Shown here piece by piece: positions 10,827 to 18,248 of a stretch of DNA of 64,000 nt (within the stretch, counting starts at the first letter, position 1; each line of letters begins with the position of its first letter). Below the pieces are notes generated by a model that worked only from the letters and a program-made list of their open reading frames with translations, did no database searches and was not told where the DNA came from. The stretch covers positions 1-64,000 of the IMG/VR virus record IMGVR_UViG_3300033571_028151, one strand, 5' to 3'. Position numbers and translations under genes: made by a program. Source of the DNA: a virus.

Positions 10827-11777
10827 ATGGCTGAAGAAAACAACCCACAAAACGACCCGTTGTCGCCGGACTATAAACCGCAGCCGGGCGAAGAAATAGT
10901 TATTTTAAACCAGCAAGTCCCGGCTGATGATGCCGCGCCGTTTGTGCGCGTAGAGCGTTCCGTCTTGATGCGCCTAGGCGGCGGCTGTGCCGGTAATACG
11001 CCAAGCGCCGGGCCTCCGGGTCCTCAAGGCGCGCAAGGCCAACGAGGTCAAACAGGGCCACGCGGCCCGGCTGGCCCAGCGGGGCAGCGAGGTCAAACGG
11101 GCCTTCGTGGCATGACTGGTGCCAGCGGGGCTACCGGGCCAAAAGGCCCAACAGGCATGACTGGACCCACAGGCATGACTGGACCCACAGGCGTGACAGG
11201 CCCAACAGGCATTACAGGCCCAACAGGTCCAAAAGGTCCGACAGGTCCTCGCGGCGCTACTGGCGCAACAGGTCCGACAGGTGCAACCGGCGCGACAGGG
11301 CCGACCGGAGCAACTGGCGCGACAGGGCCAACAGGCGCAACGGGGGCAACAGGGCCGACAGGCCCGAGCGGTCCAAAAGGCCCGACAGGCGCGACAGGTG
11401 TTACAGGTCCTCGTGGTCCCACTGGCCCGCGAGGTCCGACGGGAGTAACCGGCCCCACGGGCGCAACAGGACCCACTGGCCCGGCCGGCCCGGCTGGACC
11501 AACTGGCCCGACCGGGGCCACAGGCCCTACTGGCCCACGAGGCACGACAGGCCCCACTGGCGCAACAGGCATTTGCGGCCCGCCGGGCGAATTTGGCGCT
11601 ACGGGCGTTGCAGGCCCAGTTGGCGCGACAGGCTCTACCGGCCCGGCCGGCGCAACAGGCGTGCCGGGGCCGGCCGGACCGTCGGCTATGACGCCGGCGT
11701 TTACGAGTGCTTTAATTGCAGAAATCCAGACAAATGTTAATCTTAGAGCGGCAATACTCGACGTTCTAACAGGATAA
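10827..11777 (+). CDS. Collagen-like virion protein
   Basis: A 316-residue protein with an acidic N-terminal 60 residues. About 74 Gly-X-Y triplets (residues 62-285) are dominated by GPT, GAT and GPK/GPR units, and a 30-residue alpha-helical end may seed or cap the trimer. Thr-rich triplets replace hydroxyproline-type collagen, as known for phage and bacterial collagen-like proteins. The GC-rich repeats also open long antisense reading frames that are not genes. It lies directly after the giant repeat protein, which ends in the same triplets, so the two may belong to one fibre or to separate surface fibrils. Confidence 0.85.
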   Translation: MAEENNPQNDPLSPDYKPQPGEEIVILNQQVPADDAAPFVRVERSVLMRLGGGCAGNTPSAGPPGPQGAQGQRGQTGPRGPAGPAGQRGQTGLRGMTGASGATGPKGPTGMTGPTGMTGPTGVTGPTGITGPTGPKGPTGPRGATGATGPTGATGATGPTGATGATGPTGATGATGPTGPSGPKGPTGATGVTGPRGPTGPRGPTGVTGPTGATGPTGPAGPAGPTGPTGATGPTGPRGTTGPTGATGICGPPGEFGATGVAGPVGATGSTGPAGATGVPGPAGPSAMTPAFTSALIAEIQTNVNLRAAILDVLTG

Positions 11778-11781
11778 AAAA

Positions 11782-12168
11782 ATGGGTATTACAGGTCGAT
11801 TCTCTCTTTCTCATGACACTCTTGCGCGCGCGGTTTTCACGGACGAGTTTCTAGCCAAGAACCACGCGTTCGAATTTATGCGCGGCGATATTCAGCAATG
11901 CCGCGACGCATATCAAGAAGAGGTCAAAAAAAAGGGTTGCTCGTGCCGCGTAGACCACTCATGGGCCGCGCCGTGTTTGACGCTACTTTTGTCGACGCTG
12001 GAAACGGCAAACAAAACCAATCACGACATGGTACGAAACTTCATCCGGTTTATAAGCCGCAAACAAGATGACATCGACGTCGACGGATTAGGCGTAAACA
12101 TCATCTACGGCGACAAAACGTACACAATACTCATAGACAAAGAATCGACAGAAACGGTAGCGCAATGA
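11782..12168 (+). CDS. Hypothetical protein in virion locus
   Basis: The product has 128 residues and is mostly predicted alpha-helical, with a CSC...C cluster near residues 51-63. It starts 4 bp after the collagen-like gene behind an AGGAT ribosome site, and its last 4 bp (ATGA) overlap the next gene. I do not recognise the family. Position suggests a chaperone or small structural partner of the fibres. Confidence 0.7.
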   Translation: MGITGRFSLSHDTLARAVFTDEFLAKNHAFEFMRGDIQQCRDAYQEEVKKKGCSCRVDHSWAAPCLTLLLSTLETANKTNHDMVRNFIRFISRKQDDIDVDGLGVNIIYGDKTYTILIDKESTETVAQ

Positions 12169-12989
12169 GACAAATTAGCCCCACGCTTTCGCGCATATTT
12201 TACGGTAACCGGCCGCTTATTTTGGCTAACGGCCTCGATGGGGCTTCAGTCAAGGTTCGCGTCAAGGACACCGAAAACTTGCCGATGGAAGGCATGCAGG
12301 CAGAGATTGTCGCTGACCGCGAGGGCGTCGAGATTGTACAACCTAGCCTGACAAACAACGAAGGCTTGTCAGTCGGCTATATCAAATCGACAACGACTGG
12401 CCCGGTTACGTTGCGCGTGCGAATTCTCAACTCGCCACTCAACGTCAACATGACCACACCAGAAGCGCTCGCGGAACTTGCACAATCTTCCGCCGGCGCC
12501 GTATGGCTTGAAGACACGCTCACGCTCAATTTCTATGACCGCGACATTGACCCCAAGCCGACGATGGCTATCGTGTCCGAGCGCAACATTCACATTCAAT
12601 GGTCGACCAGTCGGTACTTCATAAACGACATTGACGGCATCCGGGTGCGCATCGAAGCCCCTGAAGCCACGCTGATGCCGACTAAGATTTTCGCGTATCA
12701 GATGCTGCCTGTCGCTCCGGGTGCAGACGAACAAGTCGCCACGTTTGACCACGTGTGCTCGTCCGTTGATCTCGAAGAGTACCCAGAAGACGAAGCCACG
12801 CCGAACAGCCGCCCCGCATGGCTCCGCACGAATTACGTTGACGTGTTTCTCCGTTCTCGCGAGGAAGTCCGCGCATTCGTGAACGCCGTGCTTGAAGACA
12901 TTCAAATCCTGAAAAACACACTTGATATCGCCGACGAATTGCAACCCGGCGGAGACGTCTGGATTGGCGCGCACGTAGAAACCGAATAG
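12165..12989 (+). CDS. Structural protein with Ig-like (Big_1-type) stretch
   Basis: A 274-residue protein. Residues about 25-90 have the pattern of a bacterial Ig-like fold of the Big_1 kind: VKVRVKD...PMEGMQAEI...NNEGLSVGYIKS...VTLRVRI. A second beta-rich region and a helical end with D/E-rich surface follow. Such domains are common in virion and adhesion proteins. Start is coupled by ATGA overlap to the gene before. The assignment of the Ig-like domain is by eye. Confidence 0.65.
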   Translation: MRQISPTLSRIFYGNRPLILANGLDGASVKVRVKDTENLPMEGMQAEIVADREGVEIVQPSLTNNEGLSVGYIKSTTTGPVTLRVRILNSPLNVNMTTPEALAELAQSSAGAVWLEDTLTLNFYDRDIDPKPTMAIVSERNIHIQWSTSRYFINDIDGIRVRIEAPEATLMPTKIFAYQMLPVAPGADEQVATFDHVCSSVDLEEYPEDEATPNSRPAWLRTNYVDVFLRSREEVRAFVNAVLEDIQILKNTLDIADELQPGGDVWIGAHVETE

Positions 12990-13004
12990 CGCAAGGAGGC
13001 GCTT

Positions 13005-13307
13005 ATGCCCAGCATTGTCGTAATCGAAGACAGCACAATTCTATCGATGCTGGCTAACAAAACGTTGGCCGACTCGATTCCGTGCTTCACCAATAAAAAA
13101 AATATCTTCACGGCTAAAAATGGCGGCTGCGGTTCGTGCGCTCGCAAACGCCAAGTAAAACAGCGAGAAGAACTCGCCAAGATCAAGATGTGCTTGGCCG
13201 CGCTTAGCCCCGAAAAAAAGGCTGAGTTAAAGAAGCACTTCGGCGCGGAGCAGTTGCGAATTGTCTACGTCAACAACGCCGGCCAGACCGTGCAAATGAC
13301 GTTCTAG
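13005..13307 (+). CDS. Small basic hypothetical protein
   Basis: A 100-residue protein with a CGSCARKRQVK patch (residues 43-53) followed by a Lys-rich helix, behind a strong AAGGAGG ribosome site. No known family. It is the last gene of the left virion-type block before the structured non-coding segment, and it may bind nucleic acid or metal through the Cys/Arg patch. Confidence 0.7.
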   Translation: MPSIVVIEDSTILSMLANKTLADSIPCFTNKKNIFTAKNGGCGSCARKRQVKQREELAKIKMCLAALSPEKKAELKKHFGAEQLRIVYVNNAGQTVQMTF

Positions 13308-13337
13308 CCGCACCTGCCACGCGTAGGTTGCGATCTT

Positions 13338-13404
13338 CTACCGCTCGCCCGAACGTTCGCTTCAGGCGGTGTCCGCTGCGTTTAGCGGCTAGGGCGGGCG
13401 GTAG
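13338..13404 (+). other. Structured RNA or terminator-like fold
   Basis: A 13-bp outer stem (13338-13350 with 13392-13404, one G-U pair) encloses a small palindrome CGAACGTTCG (13350-13359) and a hairpin CCGCT...AGCGG (13373-13388). That is a branched fold immediately after the virion block. No T-run follows, so a simple intrinsic terminator is not obvious. It may be a small RNA, an RNase site or a leader for the gene at 13500. Confidence 0.45.
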
Positions 13405-13442
13405 TTGCAGTTGCTAAATTCTCGGCAAAAACCGGGCATATT

Positions 13443-13477
13443 AGTTGCACCCCCTATTGTTATGGGAGTGCGCAACT
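13443..13477 (+). promoter_or_regulatory. Leader hairpin before the gene at 13500
   Basis: AGTTGC pairs with GCAACT, continuing through AC/GT and CCC/GGG with small bulges and a short loop. The hairpin ends 22 bp before the start codon and just ahead of the GTGGAG ribosome site, so it could stabilise the message or gate translation. Confidence 0.4.
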
Positions 13478-13499
13478 ACAACCCCGTGGAGTTTGCCGC

Positions 13500-13880
13500 A
13501 TGTCTGTCGCAGCGACGAAGCAAGCGATTCTGGGCCGGGTCTTCAAGCGTCCCGAATTCGTGATTGTCCCCGAGCACGCGATCAAGTTGTTTGATCGTGT
13601 CATCGAGCAGCGCGAGGCTGAAGCCGTGCGCCTGTTCCCCGATGACGAGTGGGGGCGTATTCAGTTCTGGAAGGAAGAGATCATGGAAGTGACTCTTCCC
13701 AAACTGCGCGGCGTCATTGCCGGCTACTACCACGAGTACATTGCCGCCTTGATGCGGAATGACGTGCTCGATATCGAAACCGACGATCCGTACGGTTTCA
13801 ACGGACGGCCGTACAACGAGTACGCCGAAGCGGTCGCCCAGCGCGACGCTTATATCGCCTGCACGGCTTCGCTCCGGTAA
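13500..13880 (+). CDS. Hypothetical protein, isolated transcription unit
   Basis: A 126-residue, largely helical acidic protein without a recognisable family. It sits alone between a structured leader (13338-13477) and a very strong hairpin (13897-13953). That layout is typical of a highly and separately expressed phage gene. The stop codon lies inside a small GCTCCGG/CCGGAGC hairpin (13871-13888). A GTGGAG ribosome site sets the start. Confidence 0.75.
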   Translation: MSVAATKQAILGRVFKRPEFVIVPEHAIKLFDRVIEQREAEAVRLFPDDEWGRIQFWKEEIMEVTLPKLRGVIAGYYHEYIAALMRNDVLDIETDDPYGFNGRPYNEYAEAVAQRDAYIACTASLR

Positions 13881-13896
13881 TCCGGAGCGACATCAT

Positions 13897-13953
13897 GGCG
13901 GCTACGTAGCCGAAACATCACCCACAAGGTATGTTTCGTGCTACGTAGCCGCC
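13897..13953 (+). terminator. Long near-perfect hairpin, probable terminator
   Basis: GGCGGCTACGTAGC (13897-13910) pairs perfectly with 13940-13953. Inside it CGAAACAT (13911-13918) pairs with ATGTTTCG (13931-13938), giving a 22-bp stem with one bulged T and a 12-base loop. GGGGTTTT follows. It sits right after the isolated gene ending at 13880 and is probably its terminator and 3' stabiliser. The GCTACGTAGC arms are themselves palindromes, so protein binding is an alternative. Confidence 0.6.
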
Positions 13954-13993
13954 GGGGTTTTCGCTATTCGCACTTTCCCTTAGATATCAGAAA

Positions 13994-14476
13994 ATGGCCA
14001 AGTCAAAACTCAGCAGAAAAATCGACAAGAAAGAGCCGACCAAAAAGCCGCCCTTCGAAATGGCGCAGCCAAATGACGACATTGCCGCGTTCGGCTGGTC
14101 GATGGACCGGCTGCGGTATCCAAGCAAAGATTCGACAAAGACGGATGTCTGGCCGGGGCGCTCTGTTTTCGAGGTTGCCGAAGCGCAAGCACTCGTCGAC
14201 CAATATGGTTTTAACGTCGAATTCGTAAACCCGAAGTTCGTGCAGGTCATGCTGGACAACAGCACGGCTGTGCGCAGCGCCGCGCAGAAGTGCGCCGACG
14301 CTAAATACTCGCAAGAGGCGCGAGACGCCCTCCGGGCCGTCGTCAACAAGGAGTTCAGGGACACGATAGTCCCGGAAATGCTCGCGCGGTTCAAGAAGAT
14401 ATCTTCAATGGTGGCAGATTTCTATGCCGCCAGAATCGCGCATCTGATGACGTTCGGCCCGGAAGGCGAAGATTAA
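13994..14476 (+). CDS. Hypothetical protein with Lys-rich N-terminus
   Basis: A 160-residue protein. Residues 1-20 are strongly basic (Lys-rich); the rest is helical, with an amphipathic C-terminal half. No family is recognised. Its TAA stop shares the palindrome TTAA (14473-14476) with the stop of the convergent minus-strand gene, so there is no room for a terminator between them. Confidence 0.75.
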   Translation: MAKSKLSRKIDKKEPTKKPPFEMAQPNDDIAAFGWSMDRLRYPSKDSTKTDVWPGRSVFEVAEAQALVDQYGFNVEFVNPKFVQVMLDNSTAVRSAAQKCADAKYSQEARDALRAVVNKEFRDTIVPEMLARFKKISSMVADFYAARIAHLMTFGPEGED

Positions 14477-14748
14477 AGAAGAGCCGCGAGCACGGTAAAG
14501 TCGCGACGGTAAGCCGCGATCGTGCGCTTGCCCATCAGCAAATCGTCGTCAGACTTACCTTCAGCGTCGACAGGGTACGGCCCGCCGGAGTTCGACACGC
14601 CCGGGCGGTTAAACCCAAGTTCAGCCGCCTTCTTTACAACAAGGTGCGCGGTAGACGCGTCCAGTAATTCTTCGATAGTATTACCCTCGACAACAAAGTC
14701 GGCGCGGCCTTGCGTAACCTTGGAAAGATCATCAAGAATGGAAACCAT
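14473..14748 (-). CDS. Hypothetical protein, minus strand
   Basis: A 91-residue protein. I start it at the ATG at 14748 because GGAGG lies 6 bases upstream on this strand; the longer upstream reading is low-complexity and Ser-rich. The product is helical at the N-terminus, with a Gly/Pro segment and a GKRTIAAYRRDF end. No family is known. It is divergent from the gene starting at about 14738, and both starts overlap within CCATGG. Confidence 0.7.
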   Translation of the reverse strand: MVSILDDLSKVTQGRADFVVEGNTIEELLDASTAHLVVKKAAELGFNRPGVSNSGGPYPVDAEGKSDDDLLMGKRTIAAYRRDFTVLAALL

Positions 14749-15328
14749 GGAAACCTCCAGCGGTGAAAAGAAACTGACGCTGGGCATGATAACACGGGTC
14801 CTAAAACTCAGCAAGTTGCAAATCCGCAATCTGTTCACCACGGTTTTACGGGCGCAACCGTTAGCCGACGACGCCGACGTGGAAAACCATGTACTGCTGT
14901 TCTTATTGACCGCAGACCTGTTTGAAAAATTGGCGTTTTTACGGCCCGAGCAAAAGACAGCCATCCTGACCGAATTATGGTCGGGGCTGTACTCCGAACC
15001 AGAACTGTTCAATCAGTTAAACCAGTTAATGTTTGCCGACAGCCAGTACTGCACGTGGACCGGCCGTACAGGGTTTTTAGACCTCGATACGGGTGACGAC
15101 GAGCAGCAACTACCGCATCCGCCCATGGAGTCGATCGGGTACAATCTAAGTGAACTGTACCGTCGCGGTCGGCTATTAATTGAGAACAGGAGCGGGTTAA
15201 ATGTCGAAAAGCATAATGCAGGAAGCGTGGACGAGCAGGGAAACATTTGCCTCGGTTCTGCTGACAATGTTTTTGGATCGGTTCGGGACGGAGGCGCTGA
15301 CGTGGGACCCGACCACGATCGCGCTTGA
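14738..15328 (+). CDS. Hypothetical helical protein, start uncertain
   Basis: About 196 residues from the ATG at 14738, which has GGAAAG 10 bases upstream; ATGs at 14747 and 14786 are alternatives. The region from residue 17 to about 150 looks like real coding: hydrophobic helices, then an acidic loop. The last 43 codons overlap the next gene by 128 bp and look less protein-like. I see no family. Confidence is lowered by the unusual overlap and the uncertain start. Confidence 0.55.
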   Translation: METMETSSGEKKLTLGMITRVLKLSKLQIRNLFTTVLRAQPLADDADVENHVLLFLLTADLFEKLAFLRPEQKTAILTELWSGLYSEPELFNQLNQLMFADSQYCTWTGRTGFLDLDTGDDEQQLPHPPMESIGYNLSELYRRGRLLIENRSGLNVEKHNAGSVDEQGNICLGSADNVFGSVRDGGADVGPDHDRA

Positions 15329-15872
15329 GGTCGAAGAAGAGTTCGACGTCGATCTGCCCCAACTGTCGCTCGACAAGTTGATGGTGGCGATCCAGATTCT
15401 GACCACCGACCGCTTCTACCGGTCCCTGCCCGATTTTATCGCGTTCTGCAACGTTCTGGGCGGCGACACCTACGACCCCGCCTCTTGGGACCCCGCAGAC
15501 GCCGAAGAGGCGGCGTGGGGCATCACAGAGGCCCTGCTGATCTACCCGCCTGAAGAAAGCCAAGCAGAGCCGTTTACCGACGAAATACGGGCCTATATCG
15601 GCACAGTGCTGGACAGCGAGGGTTTGATCAATCCTCCGGACATCCTGCGCATCGCCCTGCGATCGGCCCGGGTATCGCCGAGCATCGGGGATTTCTCTGA
15701 CGACCCCGCGATGTTCAACGCTGTATATGATTTTGAGGAAGGCAAGAAGCAGGACATCAACCAATCCATTCGGCTCAAGACAAAACTTCTCGCCGCGCAA
15801 CTGCGAGCGCTGTCGCTCACCAATGGCGCCGCTGATTCCGTCGTGAAGATGTTGGAGCAAGCCGCGGGCTGA
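15201..15872 (+). CDS. Hypothetical acidic helical protein
   Basis: A 223-residue, acidic, mostly helical protein with a CAGGAG ribosome site 8 bases before the ATG. It has no signal peptide or known motif. A TAA stop directly precedes the start in frame, which fixes the start. It is upstream of csrA by 11 bp and probably cotranscribed with it. Confidence 0.8.
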   Translation: MSKSIMQEAWTSRETFASVLLTMFLDRFGTEALTWDPTTIALEVEEEFDVDLPQLSLDKLMVAIQILTTDRFYRSLPDFIAFCNVLGGDTYDPASWDPADAEEAAWGITEALLIYPPEESQAEPFTDEIRAYIGTVLDSEGLINPPDILRIALRSARVSPSIGDFSDDPAMFNAVYDFEEGKKQDINQSIRLKTKLLAAQLRALSLTNGAADSVVKMLEQAAG

Positions 15873-15883
15873 AAGGCCATACC

Positions 15884-16087
15884 GTGTTAGTGCTATCTCG
15901 AAAGCATGATGAGGATATTGTTATCAAAACACCAGAGGGTCGGACGATAGTCGTCAAGGTCGTACAGATCGTGGGCGACAAGGTCAGACTCGGTTTCACC
16001 GCCGACCCCGATATCATTATTAGCCGCCACGAACTTTTAACCCAAGAGGAGGCTTTTCGTGGGCTGGAACGACCGGCTGCCGAATGA
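15884..16087 (+). CDS. csrA: CsrA-family RNA-binding regulator
   Basis: The product has 67 residues and starts with GTG. Its N-terminus MLVLSRKHDEDIVI corresponds to the first strands of CsrA (L4 and R6 conserved). VRLGFTADPDIIISRHEL matches the RNA-binding RIGV...VAVHREEI region, with the key arginine at R48. CsrA dimers bind GGA-containing hairpins at ribosome sites to block or stabilise mRNAs. A phage copy could reset host translation or tune phage messages. The next gene's ribosome site (AGGAGG, 16047-16052) lies inside csrA and contains GGA, so local control is possible. Length is normal for the family. Confidence 0.92.
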   Translation: MLVLSRKHDEDIVIKTPEGRTIVVKVVQIVGDKVRLGFTADPDIIISRHELLTQEEAFRGLERPAAE

Positions 16088-16373
16088 TCCTTATCTACCG
16101 CCAGACGAGTACTACCGTAATGGCGAGGAAGAATATCACGCATGGCTCGAATACGTCGAGATGCGCTTAGCAGAAGAAGACGCACGTTTAACGTCTCAAA
16201 ATCTTGATCCAGCCATGTTGGCGGATCGCAAACCTGCACAGGAGACGCCCTCGCGACGAAGTCTTTTGTCGCGGCTGCGGGCGATAATCTTTGGCCAAGA
16301 AAAGTCACCTAGAGAAAGCATACGAAAAACGGGAGAAAGAGTTTCAGAAGAAACAACGAATTTCCCTTTTTGA
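16059..16373 (+). CDS. Hypothetical protein overlapping csrA
   Basis: A 104-residue protein starting with GTG at 16059, 6 bases after a perfect AGGAGG inside the csrA 3' end; the overlap is 29 bp. The N-terminal half is acidic and Tyr-rich with a helix (EEEYHAWLEYVEMRLAEED). The C-terminal half is Arg/Ser-rich. No family is recognised. It is cotranscribed and probably translationally coupled with csrA. Confidence 0.65.
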   Translation: MGWNDRLPNDPYLPPDEYYRNGEEEYHAWLEYVEMRLAEEDARLTSQNLDPAMLADRKPAQETPSRRSLLSRLRAIIFGQEKSPRESIRKTGERVSEETTNFPF

Positions 16374-16518
16374 ACTTATACACTCCGCCCACGAAGAACT
16401 CGGCGAACTTATTTGCAAACCAGAAATGGATCGCGTGTCGTACAATATGTTAAACGCAACATTTTCGGCATTGCTGGCGGCGCGATCGGCGCTGCTTGAT
16501 TGTGTCCCGGGCAAATAA
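16291..16518 (+). CDS. Small helical hypothetical protein, TTG start
   Basis: A 75-residue, Lys/Glu-rich coiled helical protein using TTG at 16291, overlapping the preceding gene by 83 bp in another frame. The hydrophobic pattern in residues 24-70 supports real coding. The start is uncertain because no strong ribosome site is visible. The stop is followed by a hairpin that serves the opposite strand. Confidence 0.55.
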   Translation: MAKKSHLEKAYEKREKEFQKKQRISLFELIHSAHEELGELICKPEMDRVSYNMLNATFSALLAARSALLDCVPGK

Positions 16519-16542
16519 AAAAGCCCCGCCCGAAGGCGAGGC
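16517..16542 (-). terminator. Intrinsic terminator of the minus-strand tRNA operon
   Basis: Read on the minus strand, GCCTCGCC-TTCG-GGCGGGGC forms a stem with one mismatch and a UUCG tetraloop, followed at once by TTTTTT. It lies 31 bp downstream of the minus-strand tRNA and so ends that transcript. On the plus strand the same hairpin lacks a T-run. Confidence 0.8.
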
Positions 16543-16572
16543 TCAAAGGGTGACCCTGCCGGGACACCAATC

Positions 16573-16650
16573 TGGTGGTGGAGGCTGGATTTGAACCAGC
16601 GTTCTTTGGCTTATGAGGCCAACGAGATGACCGGGCTTCTCCACTCCACG
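16573..16650 (-). tRNA. Initiator-like tRNA-Met (CAT), CCA encoded
   Basis: A full cloverleaf. The acceptor stem has six pairs plus an unpaired C1 x C72. The D stem is GAGA/TCTC, the anticodon stem TTGGC/GCCAA with loop CTCATAA (anticodon CAT), the T arm GCTGG-TTCAAAT-CCAGC, and CCA is encoded. The unpaired 1:72 end and the A11-T24 pair are hallmarks of bacterial initiator tRNA. Side by side with E. coli tRNA-fMet most loop bases match. One deviation is the anticodon-stem pair 31:39, which is C-G, so the usual three G-C pairs become GGC/GCC. It is cotranscribed with the minus-strand genes 16655-18248. Confidence 0.9.
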
Positions 16651-16654
16651 TCAG

Positions 16655-17023
16655 TTATTTCTTCTGGTCTTTAGTATACGTGGTGGTCCGTTTGTCGTCT
16701 AGTTCGGCGACGTATTGTTGCACCTCCGTCCCGCGGCTGTAACCGTCGTGCCAGATAGCGCTGAACTCATCGCGCCGCTCAATCGCAGCGACTACGCCCT
16801 CAACAAACTTTTGCGTGTCGTTCGAGTCTCGTTCGCTCCGCACCCGCGACAACTCGTACATCATGTCGGCAATTTGATCGCCCGCGATGCGCTGCGCAGT
16901 CTTGGTGTAATCCAATTGCGTGCGCAAACCGGAGATCACCATGTACTGCGTGACGATCACCTGCGCCAAAATAACGACTACGCTGAAACAAATAGACACA
17001 AGCCACTTGTTGAGGCTCTGCAT
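16655..17023 (-). CDS. Single-pass membrane protein, minus strand
   Basis: A 122-residue protein started at 17023, where AAGGGG precedes the ATG. Residues about 7-30 form one strong transmembrane segment (LVSICFSVVVILAQVIV). The remainder is a long hydrophilic helix, probably a coiled coil facing one side of the membrane. It looks like small phage inner-membrane or spanin-type proteins, but no lysis gene is recognisable nearby. It lies 4 bp before the initiator-like tRNA on the same transcript. Confidence 0.7.
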   Translation of the reverse strand: MQSLNKWLVSICFSVVVILAQVIVTQYMVISGLRTQLDYTKTAQRIAGDQIADMMYELSRVRSERDSNDTQKFVEGVVAAIERRDEFSAIWHDGYSRGTEVQQYVAELDDKRTTTYTKDQKK

Positions 17024-17075
17024 AATATTCCCCTTGGTTGATGAACCCAGACCGCGCGGGAATATAGCCGAAACG

Positions 17076-18248
17076 TCACTCGGCTGCAAGTTCGAACAAT
17101 TTTTCGAGCGGCAGTAAGCACTCGGCGGCTTTTGTCTGCACGACAGCCGCGATCTTGTTCTCTTGCATCAGCCGGTCCAGCATCGACGCCATACCGCGAT
17201 CCAACGTCGGCACAATCGCGGCCAACTTGTCGCGGTCGAGGTAGACGCCGCCAGCAGTCACGGCGTCGGCGAAATCGTCGCCAAGCCACTCACGCACCTG
17301 CTCCAGCGCCAGTTTCTCCAGATCGTCCAGCGCATACACATTGCCCGTAGTCGTCTCGACGTTGGCGCGCATGAAATCGTTCGCAACCTTCTCGGTCACG
17401 GCGAACAACACTTCTTCAGGACGCGGCAACCCGCCGGCGTCATACAGCCGGTCGAGGTGATTGACGCGGTCGAACTCGTCGACGGCGGCGGCTAACTTCA
17501 AACGCATCTCTTGCTCGCGCGCGTTTTCAGGGTTGCTCTCGACGACAGCGGCCAACTTCAACATCTCAACTGCCGCGGGGCTGTTGCTGCGCTGTACAAG
17601 CGCCGCCCGCTTGCGCAGCATGTCGCCGGCAACACTCGCGGCGCAAGCGCCGAAGCCAGCCGATAACGACAGCACATGCTCGTGATCGCCAATGTCGGCG
17701 CCATACTCGGCAGCCTTGACGAGAATCTTTTCAGCCACCTTCTGGCGGTCTTCGAATACGAACTCATCGCGATACGTGTTAAAATGTTCAGCGGCGAACT
17801 TGACCTCAGTCGCGTTACGCAGCGGCCAGTGCCGTTCTTTCGCGCCTGCGTCAGCCGCCCACACGATAGCGAAATTGTCGTCAGAAAGATTGTTGAGGTC
17901 GTCAACGTTGACAGCCGCAACCTTCTCTTCGAGTTCATTTACCGCGCCAAGGATTCCGAAAAACTTAGCCGCCGCAACGATGCGGGAATGAATCTCGTCG
18001 GCGCGCTTTTCGTTAAACGACGCACGCTTGTCGGCAAAGTGAAGGGCGGACAGCCATGTTGCAGCCGCGGAATGACACGGATAAAGTTTATTGTATTGAT
18101 CGGCGTACATGTGGCGCGGCAGTGTGCTGTCGCCGTGTGTCCGCTCAGCCGAAGCAGACTTAACAAAATCAGGGCAAGCAAAAAGCGTAGTCAGCCGGTG
18201 CGTTTCGCGTCCGGCCACGTCCTGTGTTTGATCGAGCGGAGTTGTCAT
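17076..18248 (-). CDS. Hypothetical 390-aa helical protein
   Basis: I start it at the ATG at 18248 (CAGGAAAA ribosome site). The protein is almost entirely helical and Ala/Glu/Asp-rich, without membrane segments or known catalytic motif. An early region (residues 35-75) has conserved-looking Cys, His and aromatic residues. Composition resembles phage internal or scaffold-type proteins, but I do not recognise it. Its start overlaps that of the divergent plus-strand gene within CATG. It heads a minus-strand operon: this gene, the membrane protein, the tRNA, the terminator. Confidence 0.75.
   Translation of the reverse strand: MTTPLDQTQDVAGRETHRLTTLFACPDFVKSASAERTHGDSTLPRHMYADQYNKLYPCHSAAATWLSALHFADKRASFNEKRADEIHSRIVAAAKFFGILGAVNELEEKVAAVNVDDLNNLSDDNFAIVWAADAGAKERHWPLRNATEVKFAAEHFNTYRDEFVFEDRQKVAEKILVKAAEYGADIGDHEHVLSLSAGFGACAASVAGDMLRKRAALVQRSNSPAAVEMLKLAAVVESNPENAREQEMRLKLAAAVDEFDRVNHLDRLYDAGGLPRPEEVLFAVTEKVANDFMRANVETTTGNVYALDDLEKLALEQVREWLGDDFADAVTAGGVYLDRDKLAAIVPTLDRGMASMLDRLMQENKIAAVVQTKAAECLLPLEKLFELAAE

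Noticed and set aside
10132-11572. Long minus-strand reading frames (200 and 159 aa) opposite the collagen-like genes
   Set aside because: They are mirror products of GPT/GAT repeats (Pro/Val/Gly repeats) with no start signals.
14473-15012. Longer 179-aa version of the minus-strand gene
   Set aside because: The first 88 residues lie opposite coding sequence; the internal ATG at 14748 has a good GGAGG site.
15009-15860. A 283-aa minus-strand frame
   Set aside because: Lies opposite the well-supported gene at 15201-15872 and has no ribosome site or protein-like pattern.
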